From Saprospiraceae bacterium (lineage in GTDB: Bacteria > Bacteroidota > Bacteroidia > Chitinophagales > Saprospiraceae), in assembly GCA_028285085.1 (NCBI GenBank), contig JANQQI010000065.1:186001-250000 (forward strand): a DNA stretch of 64,000 bases. Direction: 5' to 3'. Under the pieces are notes generated by a model that saw only the letters and a program-made list of their open reading frames with translations, ran no database searches and had not been told where the DNA came from. The translations under genes and the position numbers were made by a program. Below, one piece after another: positions 45,790 through 53,538 of the stretch (its first letter is position 1; each line of letters starts with the position of its first letter).

Positions 45790-47220
45790 ATGCAAAAGCA
45801 CAGACTTTTCTGCTGTGGGGTATTCCTATGGCTAATGGCCACTACGTCCTGGGGGCAGGATTATGTATTGGAACGACTTCCGGAGAATATCAATAGTATA
45901 ACCTACGATGAGATCGCGCCCTGCGTCAGCCGGGATGGAAAAACACTTTACTTCACGCGCATCGCTTTTCCTGATTTTGAAACCACCTTGGTAGAGAATG
46001 GTCAACAATTGCACAAACAATTGGACGAGAACCAGTACCAGCAGAAACTGTCCCAGATTTATTCGGAAATTGCGGGGAAACCGGTGCAGAATCCAAGAGC
46101 ATCTATTTTTAATCAAGATATTTGGATCGCTCATTCGATCAATTCTAATTTTGACTTAATTGAGCATCCAGGCTATCCCCTGAATAATGCTTTGCCAAAT
46201 AGCGTAAGTGCGCTTACTCCGGCTGATGATCCTATTATCATTAACCAATTCAATCCCAACGGAGGGATGCGTAAGGGCTTTTCGGAAGTGCGCAAACAAA
46301 CCGATGGGCATTGGGACTTTCCTTCGGCAATCGGTATCGATCGATACCATAATTCTGGGCCAGATGTCAATCTCAGCATGAGCAGTGACGGACAGGTGAT
46401 GATCATTGCTATGGAACGCGAGGATAGTTTTGGAGAAAGTGATTTGTACATTAGCTTTCGTCGATCAGATAGCTCTTGGACGTATCCACGCAATTTAGGA
46501 CGAGGTGTTAATTCACCTTATCGCGAATCTACGCCCCACTTGTCGGAGGATATGAAAACGCTTTATTTCTCCTCGGATCGCACCCGTCCTGGGCGAGGAA
46601 GTGACATCTACGTACAAACCCGCCTGGATGAAGCCTGGGAGCAATGGTGGGCGCCTAAGCGCTTTCGCTCTCCCATCAATTCTGATGGCGATGATAGCCA
46701 TCCGTATTTTAATCCTGCTACGGGGTATTTGTATTTCACGTCTGATCGAGCAGGAACTAGTGATATTTATCGAATCCAGATCACTAAACCAAAAGCGCCG
46801 ACGCTTCTTGCTTCGGATCGCCCTCGACTTACAAAAGGATCGAAATTGCAGTTCCATAATATTTACTTTGTGCAATCAAAACCGAAAATTTTACCGAGGT
46901 CCGTTTCGGAATTACAGCGCTTATACCAACTCTTGGTAGAGCATCCTCAACTGCGTATTCTCATCGCTGGTCATACCGACAATGTGGGGGAACCCAATAG
47001 CTTACAACGGCTTTCGGAGGAGCGCGCGCAAGCCATCAAGGATTATTTGGTCAAAGAAAAAGGCATTTCTGCCGCGCGGCTAGAAGTCATCGGCCACGGT
47101 GCGCGCTTCCCACTCAACGACAATTCAACCGAAGCACGGCGTAAGCAAAATCGACGGGTTGAGATTACTGTTTTGGAATCTGTGAATACTTATATGGGTA
47201 TGCAAATGGGCAGTGACTGA
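45790..47220 (+). CDS. PD40 propeller - OmpA peptidoglycan-binding protein (paralogue without CRD)
   Basis: 476 residues. Signal peptide MQKHRLFCCGVFLWLMATTSWGQ, PD40 repeats (KTLYFTRIAF, KTLYFSSDRTRPGRGSDIY, GYLYFTSDRAGTSDIY) and a C-terminal OmpA domain (AGHTDNVGEPNS ... RAQAIKDYL ... QNRRVEI). Closely similar along its length to the 551-residue protein at 31467-33122, including YPLNNALPNSVSALTP, but it lacks the carboxypeptidase-regulatory-like segment between the propeller and OmpA. Likely outer-membrane associated and anchored to peptidoglycan. Confidence 0.87.
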   Translation: MQKHRLFCCGVFLWLMATTSWGQDYVLERLPENINSITYDEIAPCVSRDGKTLYFTRIAFPDFETTLVENGQQLHKQLDENQYQQKLSQIYSEIAGKPVQNPRASIFNQDIWIAHSINSNFDLIEHPGYPLNNALPNSVSALTPADDPIIINQFNPNGGMRKGFSEVRKQTDGHWDFPSAIGIDRYHNSGPDVNLSMSSDGQVMIIAMEREDSFGESDLYISFRRSDSSWTYPRNLGRGVNSPYRESTPHLSEDMKTLYFSSDRTRPGRGSDIYVQTRLDEAWEQWWAPKRFRSPINSDGDDSHPYFNPATGYLYFTSDRAGTSDIYRIQITKPKAPTLLASDRPRLTKGSKLQFHNIYFVQSKPKILPRSVSELQRLYQLLVEHPQLRILIAGHTDNVGEPNSLQRLSEERAQAIKDYLVKEKGISAARLEVIGHGARFPLNDNSTEARRKQNRRVEITVLESVNTYMGMQMGSD

Positions 47221-47294
47221 CAAAATGGTGTTGATAACTGGTTTTTAGCTTGGTTTTTTTCGTGCAATTGCGCTTGCTACCCTAATTTTGGGAA

Positions 47295-49238
47295 ATGAGG
47301 TATCGCAAAAGCATCATTTTTGCCTTGGGGCTGATTAGTTTACTGTTTTTGGTTTACTGCAATGAGCGTAGTGTCCCCGTATTTTCAGCAACCAATTATC
47401 TTAATCTACACGATACCGTCGATTATGTCGGCATGAATACCTGCCGTTCTTGCCATTACAATATCCACGAAACTTATCAGCATACTGGTATGGGGCGGTC
47501 CTTCGATTATGCCACTCGCGAGAAGAGTGATGCTACCTATGGAGCACACGCGTTGGTATACCACGAGGAAAAAGATTTATACTACAAACCCTTTTTCCAA
47601 GACAGCACCTTATACATCACGGAATTTCGTTTGGAAGAAGGTGATACTATTTTTCAGCGGACCGAAAAGATGAGTTATATCGTTGGCTCTGGGCAGCATA
47701 CTAACTCTCATATTCTCGATATCAACGGCTATATTTATCAGGCACCGATCACTTACTATACGCAAGATGGAAAGTGGGATATGGCACCTGGATTTCGTGG
47801 TAGCGATTTGCGTTTTGATCGATGGTTGGCAACGGAGTGTATCACTTGCCACAATCACTTTCCTAAGCACGTTGTCGGTTCGATGAATAAATACGAAGAC
47901 ATGCCACGTGGGATTGAATGTGAGCGCTGTCATGGCCCCGGAGAAGCTCACGTCAATCGGAAAATGGCCGGTGAATTAATTGATACAGCTCGTTTTGTGG
48001 ATTATAGCATCGTGAATCCCAAAAAGCTACCACGCGATCGGCAAATGGATCTTTGTCAGCGCTGCCATTTGCAAGGGGTAGCTGTTCTAGAGGACGGCAA
48101 AAGCTTTTTTGATTTCAAACCGGGCATGGCACTTTCCGAGGTGCTCAATGTTTTTTTGCCCCGATACACGAACTCTCACGAGAAATTTATCATGGCATCG
48201 CAGGCCGACCGATTACGCCTTAGTCCCTGCTATTTACAATCTGAGACCTTATCCTGTATCACTTGTCACAATCCTCATCACAGTGTCGAGTCAACGGATA
48301 AAAACCAATATAATCGTGCTTGCCAATCCTGCCATCAGGCGAATTCAACACAGTGTAGCGCGGCCCCTGAAGCTATCGCAGCGGAAAACAACAACTGTAT
48401 TAGTTGTCACATGCCTCGCTCGGGGAGTATCGATATCCCTCACGTCAATATCACGGACCATTATATCAGTAAGCAAATTGCTCGAAGACCCAATGCAGAA
48501 GATGTAAATACGATGGATGCCACTGAGCAGTCCAAGATTGCCCGATTTTTAGGATTAGAGATTCTAACGAAATCTGCGGCCGAACCACTGGAAATGGCTC
48601 AGGGTTATCTGGCATTATACGATAAATACGTTGACTCGGACGTCATGCTCGACTCTGCCAAGTGGTATTTGGATCGTTCACAAGAGTCCCCCACGAAGCA
48701 GTTGAAAACCAAGGTGCACTATCTTTTTGCCCGTCAGGACTATGCGGCACTACAACAGTTGGCTCAATCCTTTGCTGCTCCGCAGCTTGAAGATGGTTGG
48801 ACTGCTTATCGATTTGGGGAAGCCTTAACCCAACGAGGGGATTACACGAGAGCGGTGTTGTACTTAAAACGAGCCGTTCGTTTTCTGCCTTTTCATCTTG
48901 ATTTCCAGGAAAAACTCGGGCAGGCCTATTTGTCGTTGGGCAATTTACCACAAGCTCGAAAGACCTTTGAGTTTGTAATCACGGAAAATGATCGACGACC
49001 CATCGCCTTGAATAATCTTGGTTTTATTGCCATGCAAATCGACCAATTACCGCAAGCAGCCACCTATTTTGATCAGGCGCTGGCGCTCACCCCGGATTAC
49101 GAGCAAGCGATGCTGAATAAAGTATACCTGCTGATCAAGCAAGAAGATCGATCCAAGGCGCGCCAATTGCTGAATCGTCTTCGACGCATATATCCCGAAA
49201 ATCGCGATGCTCAGGCTTTGCAGTCTGAGTTAAAATAA
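47295..49238 (+). CDS. seven-heme c-type cytochrome with C-terminal TPR domain
   Basis: 647 residues. Possible lipobox LVYC (Cys22) after a hydrophobic N-terminus. Seven CXXCH heme sites: CRSCH (Cys50), CITCH, CERCH, CQRCH, CITCH, CQSCH and CISCH (Cys368). The arrangement recalls the cytochrome c554-like multiheme family. From about residue 490 come at least three TPR units (GDYTRAVLYLKRAVRFLP, GNLPQARKTFEFVI, DQLPQAATYFDQALALTP). Periplasmic or outer-membrane electron carrier with a protein-binding module; redox partners not identified. TAATTTTG at 47283-47290 lies only 4 nt before the ATG. Confidence 0.88.
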   Translation: MRYRKSIIFALGLISLLFLVYCNERSVPVFSATNYLNLHDTVDYVGMNTCRSCHYNIHETYQHTGMGRSFDYATREKSDATYGAHALVYHEEKDLYYKPFFQDSTLYITEFRLEEGDTIFQRTEKMSYIVGSGQHTNSHILDINGYIYQAPITYYTQDGKWDMAPGFRGSDLRFDRWLATECITCHNHFPKHVVGSMNKYEDMPRGIECERCHGPGEAHVNRKMAGELIDTARFVDYSIVNPKKLPRDRQMDLCQRCHLQGVAVLEDGKSFFDFKPGMALSEVLNVFLPRYTNSHEKFIMASQADRLRLSPCYLQSETLSCITCHNPHHSVESTDKNQYNRACQSCHQANSTQCSAAPEAIAAENNNCISCHMPRSGSIDIPHVNITDHYISKQIARRPNAEDVNTMDATEQSKIARFLGLEILTKSAAEPLEMAQGYLALYDKYVDSDVMLDSAKWYLDRSQESPTKQLKTKVHYLFARQDYAALQQLAQSFAAPQLEDGWTAYRFGEALTQRGDYTRAVLYLKRAVRFLPFHLDFQEKLGQAYLSLGNLPQARKTFEFVITENDRRPIALNNLGFIAMQIDQLPQAATYFDQALALTPDYEQAMLNKVYLLIKQEDRSKARQLLNRLRRIYPENRDAQALQSELK

Positions 49239-49258
49239 CGCATTAAATAAATCATACT

Positions 49259-50290
49259 ATGACCTCTCGCCAAGTCTACCGACTCAAGGCCGGTAATTTG
49301 AAAAACTTGAAATGTATTACAGAAACACTTCCCGAGCCGGCGCAGGAAGAAGTGACCATTGCAGTTCGCGCTATCGGATTGAATTTCGCGGATGTATTTG
49401 CAATCTGGGGGTTATACAGCGCAACGCCTAAAGGCAGTTTTATTCCCGGCCTGGAGTATGCCGGCGAGGTGCTCAAAGTCGGTGAAGCAGTAAAAGACTT
49501 ACGAGTCGGCGATCGCGTGATGGGAGTCACGCGCTTCGGGGCCTACGCGACCCATCTCAACATCGATCAGCGTTATGCTATTCCAATGCCCGCCGAATGG
49601 AACTTTACGCAAGGGGCGGGCTATTTGGTACAAGTGCTGACGGCTTATTATGGCTTACGACATTTGGGAAACCTCCAGGAAGGTGATGCCGTGCTAATTC
49701 ATTCTGCGGCGGGTGGGGTTGGTATTCAGGCCAACCGGATTGCTAAAACCTATGGTGCTTATACGATTGGGAGTGTTGGGAGTACTCGAAAGGTTGATTT
49801 TCTGCAACAGCAAGAGCACTACGATCGAGTCATTGTGCGTGGAGACGACTTCGCAGAACGCCTGCAGGAAAGTCTTGATGGTCGTGATTTAAATTTGGTG
49901 ATGGAATGTATTGGTGGTAAAATTTTTGAAATTGGGTATCAACAAATGGCGCCGATGGGACGGATGGTGGTCTATGGCTCGGCGCGCTACGCTTCGCCGG
50001 GTAATCGCCCCAACTATTTTAAACTACTTTATCAATTCTTCACACGTCCGAAGATCGATCCGCAAAAAATGATCGAGCAGAATAAAGCTATTATGGGGTT
50101 CAACCTTATCTGGTTGTACGAAAAGGCAGAGCTAATGCACCAAATTCTACAAGAGGTAGGTGCGCTGGGATTGGCACCCCCTCATATTGGACACGAGTTT
50201 GAATTCGATCAGCTAGTAGAAGCCGTGCGATTATTTAAAAGTGGACAGACGATAGGAAAAGTCGTCGTTACAGTTGCGCATCAAAATTGA
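49259..50290 (+). CDS. zinc-type alcohol dehydrogenase-like / quinone oxidoreductase (MDR superfamily)
   Basis: 343 residues. N-terminal GroES-like fold (GLNFADVFAIWGLY, FIPGLEYAGEV) and a Rossmann domain with the NADPH loop HSAAGGVGIQANRIAK at about 149-164. No structural or catalytic zinc cysteines are visible, placing it with NADPH:quinone reductase/VAT-1-like enzymes. The substrate is unknown. It starts 20 bp after the cytochrome gene, so it may be co-transcribed. Its last 23 bp overlap the 3' end of the convergent PfkB kinase gene. Confidence 0.85.
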   Translation: MTSRQVYRLKAGNLKNLKCITETLPEPAQEEVTIAVRAIGLNFADVFAIWGLYSATPKGSFIPGLEYAGEVLKVGEAVKDLRVGDRVMGVTRFGAYATHLNIDQRYAIPMPAEWNFTQGAGYLVQVLTAYYGLRHLGNLQEGDAVLIHSAAGGVGIQANRIAKTYGAYTIGSVGSTRKVDFLQQQEHYDRVIVRGDDFAERLQESLDGRDLNLVMECIGGKIFEIGYQQMAPMGRMVVYGSARYASPGNRPNYFKLLYQFFTRPKIDPQKMIEQNKAIMGFNLIWLYEKAELMHQILQEVGALGLAPPHIGHEFEFDQLVEAVRLFKSGQTIGKVVVTVAHQN

Positions 50291-51188
50291 CGATATTTAC
50301 AAATCGCTTGAGGCGTTTTTTGATTTCACTTGCTCGCAAACCTTTCAAACGTTCAATACTAAACTCCTCAACACAGAAAGACGCCATGGCCGAGCCATAG
50401 ATTACGGCGCGTTTCATATTTTCAAAAGACAGGTTGTTGGTTTTAGCTAGGTAACCAATGAAACCACCGGCAAAAGTATCGCCCGCTCCGGTAGGGTCAA
50501 AGACTTGGGCGAGCGGCAGTGCTGGTGCGAAAAAGATTTTATCGCCTTTGAATAGTAAAGCACCATGTTCCCCTTTTTTAATGACAAGGAACTCAGGGCC
50601 CATTTTGTGAATGGCTTTGGCGGCCTTCACCAGAGAGTATTCACCGGAAAGCTGGCGTGCTTCTTCATCGTTGATGGTGAGCACATCTACTTTTTTGATC
50701 GTTTTTTTCAAAGCATCCATAGCGACATCCATCCAAAAGTTCATGGTATCCATGACAATCAGCTTGGGGCGCTTTTTCATTTGACGGATAACTTTCATCT
50801 GGATTTCAGGCGTTAAATTACCAAGCATCAAATACTTAGCATTGCGGTAGCTATCAGGCAGTTTAGGATTGAAGTCTGCGAGTACATTAAGCTGAGTATC
50901 CAGCGTGTCGCGCGAATTCATATTCTCATGGTAGCGCCCCGCCCAAAAGAAAGATTTTTTACCAGCTTTGATATCTAGACCATCGAGATTAATCCCGCGC
51001 TTACGCATATATTTCAGTTCTTCATCCGGGAAATCATCACCTACGATGGATACCAGATTAATATCCTTTGTGAAGTAAGATGCGGCGAGCGAAATATATG
51101 TGGCTGCGCCACCAACGACGCGTTCGGCTTTGCCAAAAGGGGTTTCGATACTATCGAATGCAACGGTACCTACGGTAACTAAACTCAT
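50268..51188 (-). CDS. PfkB-family carbohydrate/nucleoside kinase
   Basis: 306 residues. PfkB signature 2 DPTGAGDTFAGGF carries the catalytic Asp and anion hole; the N-terminal part has VVGGAATYISLAASYF (cf. signature 1). Ribokinase-like fold. The family includes ribokinase, adenosine kinase and fructokinases; the substrate cannot be read off. Divergent from the tRNA-Asn gene. Convergent and overlapping by 23 bp with the oxidoreductase gene, so the two transcripts must read into each other. Confidence 0.88.
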   Translation of the reverse strand: MSLVTVGTVAFDSIETPFGKAERVVGGAATYISLAASYFTKDINLVSIVGDDFPDEELKYMRKRGINLDGLDIKAGKKSFFWAGRYHENMNSRDTLDTQLNVLADFNPKLPDSYRNAKYLMLGNLTPEIQMKVIRQMKKRPKLIVMDTMNFWMDVAMDALKKTIKKVDVLTINDEEARQLSGEYSLVKAAKAIHKMGPEFLVIKKGEHGALLFKGDKIFFAPALPLAQVFDPTGAGDTFAGGFIGYLAKTNNLSFENMKRAVIYGSAMASFCVEEFSIERLKGLRASEIKKRLKRFVNIVNFDAQL

Positions 51189-51222
51189 GTGAAAAATATT
51201 TGGTAAAAAATCGCTGCAAAGA

Positions 51223-51253
51223 TTGCACTTTTCTGCTTATTGTAATAACTTTG
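51223..51253 (+). promoter_or_regulatory. Bacteroidota-type promoter for tRNA-Asn
   Basis: TTG at 51223-51225, 20 nt, TAACTTTG at 51246-51253, about 52 bp before the mature tRNA 5' end. Excellent match to the consensus. Confidence 0.6.
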
Positions 51254-51304
51254 TGCCGCTCTTTTAGAGAAAAGCATTTTAATTTATGCAATTCTCAATA
51301 AGAA

Positions 51305-51378
51305 GCCTCCATAGCTCAGCTGGTTAGAGCGGCGGACTGTTAATCCGTAGGTCCAAGGTTCAAGTCCTTGTGGAGGCG
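51305..51378 (+). tRNA. tRNA-Asn (anticodon GTT)
   Basis: 74 nt. Acceptor stem GCCTCCA / TGGAGGC, D-arm with AGCTCAGCTGGTTAGAGC, anticodon stem GCGGA / TCCGT around loop CTGTTAA (anticodon 51339-51341), T-arm with GGTTCAAGTCC, discriminator G. The CCA end is not encoded (CA follows directly). Has its own promoter and terminator. Confidence 0.97.
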
Positions 51379-51380
51379 CA

Positions 51381-51407
51381 AAAGCTCGACGAAAGTCGGG
51401 CTTTTTT
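51381..51407 (+). terminator. intrinsic terminator after tRNA-Asn
   Basis: AAAGCTCGAC-GAAA-GTCGGGCTTT, a 10-bp stem with one T-G wobble and a GNRA-type loop, followed by a T-run. Confidence 0.88.
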
Positions 51408-51423
51408 ATTTTGCGATCACTTG

Positions 51424-51453
51424 GATTAGCATAAACTGCGGTTTATGCTAATC
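51424..51453. repeat. perfect 13-bp hairpin upstream of galK
   Basis: GATTAGCATAAAC (51424-51436), loop TGCG, and its exact complement GTTTATGCTAATC (51441-51453). It lies 17 bp after the tRNA terminator and 36 bp before the galK start. A T-run (51461-51467) follows 7 nt later. It could be a second terminator, an operator for galK, or a leader structure. Confidence 0.6.
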
Positions 51454-51488
51454 ATTCCTATTTTTTTAAATTTAAACCCTCCCCTCCT

Positions 51489-52610
51489 TTGCATTTTTCT
51501 CCCGCAATCATTGTAGAATCTCCTGGCCGAATCAATCTCATTGGAGAGCATACGGATTATAATGATGGTTTCGTGCTTCCGGCTGCGATTGATAAAAAAT
51601 GTACAGTACAACTTCGCGAAAACGGGACAACATCGACGGTTAACATCTGGGCGGAGGACTTAGAGGAGCACTTTTCGTTTGATTTAAAAGCATTTTCCAG
51701 ACTAGCTAGCGGTTGGCAAAATTATGTAATGGGTGTCGTGCACGAACTACAACAACTCGGTGCGCAATTGCGGGGCTTCGATGCTAGTTTTGGCGGTGAT
51801 GTGCCAATTGGAAGTGGCATGAGTTCTTCTGCAGCTTTGGAATGCAGCTTAGCTTTTGGACTAGACGCGTTATTTCAGCTTCAATTTGATCGTCTCCAAC
51901 TCATCCACGTTGCACAAATGGCCGAGCATCATTTTGTTGGGATTCAGTGTGGAATCATGGATCAATTTGCAAGTGTGATGGGGCGACAAGGCCATGTATT
52001 TTGCTTGGATTGCCGCTCGTTGAGTTATGAGCATTATCCTTTATCCTTGGGCGATTATCAGGTACTACTACTGAATACTAATGTTTCTCATACTTTAGCG
52101 GGGTCGGAATACGACACGCGTCGCGCTGAATGTGAAGAGGGTGTGGCTTTGTTAGAGAAATGGCTGCCAGAGATTACCCATTTGCGAGACGTAGACTTGA
52201 GCCAGTTAGCAGTTTATGAAGCGGAATTACCTCGCAGAATCTATCAACGTTGTCATCACGTGATTTCTGAGAATCAGCGTGTTCTGACTGCTTTACAAGC
52301 ACTGAATGCCGGGGCACTACCTCAGTTCGGTGCACTCATGTATGCTTCACATCGTAGTTTGCAGCACGACTATTTGGTGAGCTGCCCGGAGCTGGATTTC
52401 CTGGTACAGCTTACGCAAGACCTGCCATATGTTTTGGGGAGCCGAATGATGGGTGGAGGCTTTGGTGGTTGTACGATTAATATTGTCAAAAAAGACATGC
52501 TCCCTGTTTTTATTGAAACGGCCGCTGAGCAATACCGTCAAACTTTTGGTCTCGACTTAACCCCTTATTCGGTGACTTTGGAAGACGGGACTCGGGTGTC
52601 TTACGGATAA
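51489..52610 (+). CDS. galK: galactokinase
   Basis: 373 residues, GHMP family. Phosphorylates galactose to galactose-1-phosphate. Motif 1 GRINLIGEHTDYNDGF (about 13-28), motif 2 GSGMSSSAALE (about 108-118) and motif 3 MMGGGFGG (about 320) are all intact. The start appears to be TTG at 51489; upstream in-frame codons back to a stop at 51432 contain no ATG or GTG. The N-terminus is then about 12 residues shorter than in E. coli GalK. A pyrimidine-rich stretch, not a Shine-Dalgarno, precedes it. Followed after 41 bp by a mutarotase-like lipoprotein gene; galT and galE are absent here. Confidence 0.94.
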   Translation: MHFSPAIIVESPGRINLIGEHTDYNDGFVLPAAIDKKCTVQLRENGTTSTVNIWAEDLEEHFSFDLKAFSRLASGWQNYVMGVVHELQQLGAQLRGFDASFGGDVPIGSGMSSSAALECSLAFGLDALFQLQFDRLQLIHVAQMAEHHFVGIQCGIMDQFASVMGRQGHVFCLDCRSLSYEHYPLSLGDYQVLLLNTNVSHTLAGSEYDTRRAECEEGVALLEKWLPEITHLRDVDLSQLAVYEAELPRRIYQRCHHVISENQRVLTALQALNAGALPQFGALMYASHRSLQHDYLVSCPELDFLVQLTQDLPYVLGSRMMGGGFGGCTINIVKKDMLPVFIETAAEQYRQTFGLDLTPYSVTLEDGTRVSYG

Positions 52611-52651
52611 TTTTTTTTAAATTCCCACCAATCGTCAAACCCATTAGTTTC

Positions 52652-53488
52652 ATGTTTCGCTTTGTAATTATTTCGGTCATCGTCTTACTGATCACTTCTT
52701 GTCAAGAGGAAGGCGCCACCCCACCCGCTCCGCCAGTATCCGGAGTGTTGGAGATAAAAAATGAATCTCTGTCCTTTAAAGTTGATCCAGCCACTGGCGG
52801 TCGCATCGCTTCTTTGCAATATTTGGGGGTTGAAATGTTGTCCACCAAACGCGATACGAACAATTGGTGCTGGGGGAGTACGATTTGGCCCGCCCCTCAA
52901 TCGGATTGGAATTGGCCGCCACCGGCTGCAATGGACCAAGGGCCATACCGAGTCAAGGAAGCAACGCCTGGAAAGATTGCTTTAGAAAGCTTACCGAATG
53001 CATATAAGACTTTACGTTTGGAAAAGACCTTTAGCCTAGTAGGAGAACAATCCGTAGGGATAACCTATCAGATGACGAATACGGGAGATAGTACGCTTGC
53101 GGTGGGCATTTGGGAGAATACTCGGATAAATTACAGAGGCCGAGCTAGATGGAAAACGGGAGTGCCATTACCCGATACGATAGTCGGGTTAAGTCGGGAT
53201 TCAATGTATTCTTCCTTTGAATTTGCCGGCCACGACGAGCCAGCGAAGTTATTTGTGGACACCGATGCTGGTTGGGTGAGTTACTTGGTGGATGGCATCC
53301 AATTTACGAAAAGCTTTCCGGGGCAATCTATAGAACAGGTGGCGCCCGACCAAGCCCAGATTGAAATTTACTATGATCCGATTAAAGGTTTTGCGGAAAT
53401 AGAAGAGCATGGGCCTTATGAGCAACTAGCGCCGGGCGAGCAAACGCAATGGATTGTGCTTTGGCATTTGGCTAAGGAAGATAAGTAG
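52652..53488 (+). CDS. lipoprotein with DUF4380-like (galactose-mutarotase-like) domain
   Basis: 278 residues. Lipobox ITSC (Cys17). The mature region opens with LEIKNESLSFKVDPATGGRIASLQYLGVEML, as in aldose-1-epimerase-like/DUF4380 proteins. It continues with CWGSTIWPAPQSDWNWPP, and ends in a beta-sandwich-like stretch (PYEQLAPGEQTQWIVLWHL). It may bind or act on a sugar in the periplasm. Placement directly after galK supports a sugar role, but catalytic residues could not be verified. Confidence 0.65.
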   Translation: MFRFVIISVIVLLITSCQEEGATPPAPPVSGVLEIKNESLSFKVDPATGGRIASLQYLGVEMLSTKRDTNNWCWGSTIWPAPQSDWNWPPPAAMDQGPYRVKEATPGKIALESLPNAYKTLRLEKTFSLVGEQSVGITYQMTNTGDSTLAVGIWENTRINYRGRARWKTGVPLPDTIVGLSRDSMYSSFEFAGHDEPAKLFVDTDAGWVSYLVDGIQFTKSFPGQSIEQVAPDQAQIEIYYDPIKGFAEIEEHGPYEQLAPGEQTQWIVLWHLAKEDK

Positions 53489-53538
53489 GCGAATAGCAAC
53501 ACCTCTTCATTAGTTATAAGATCAATTCGATAACATAC

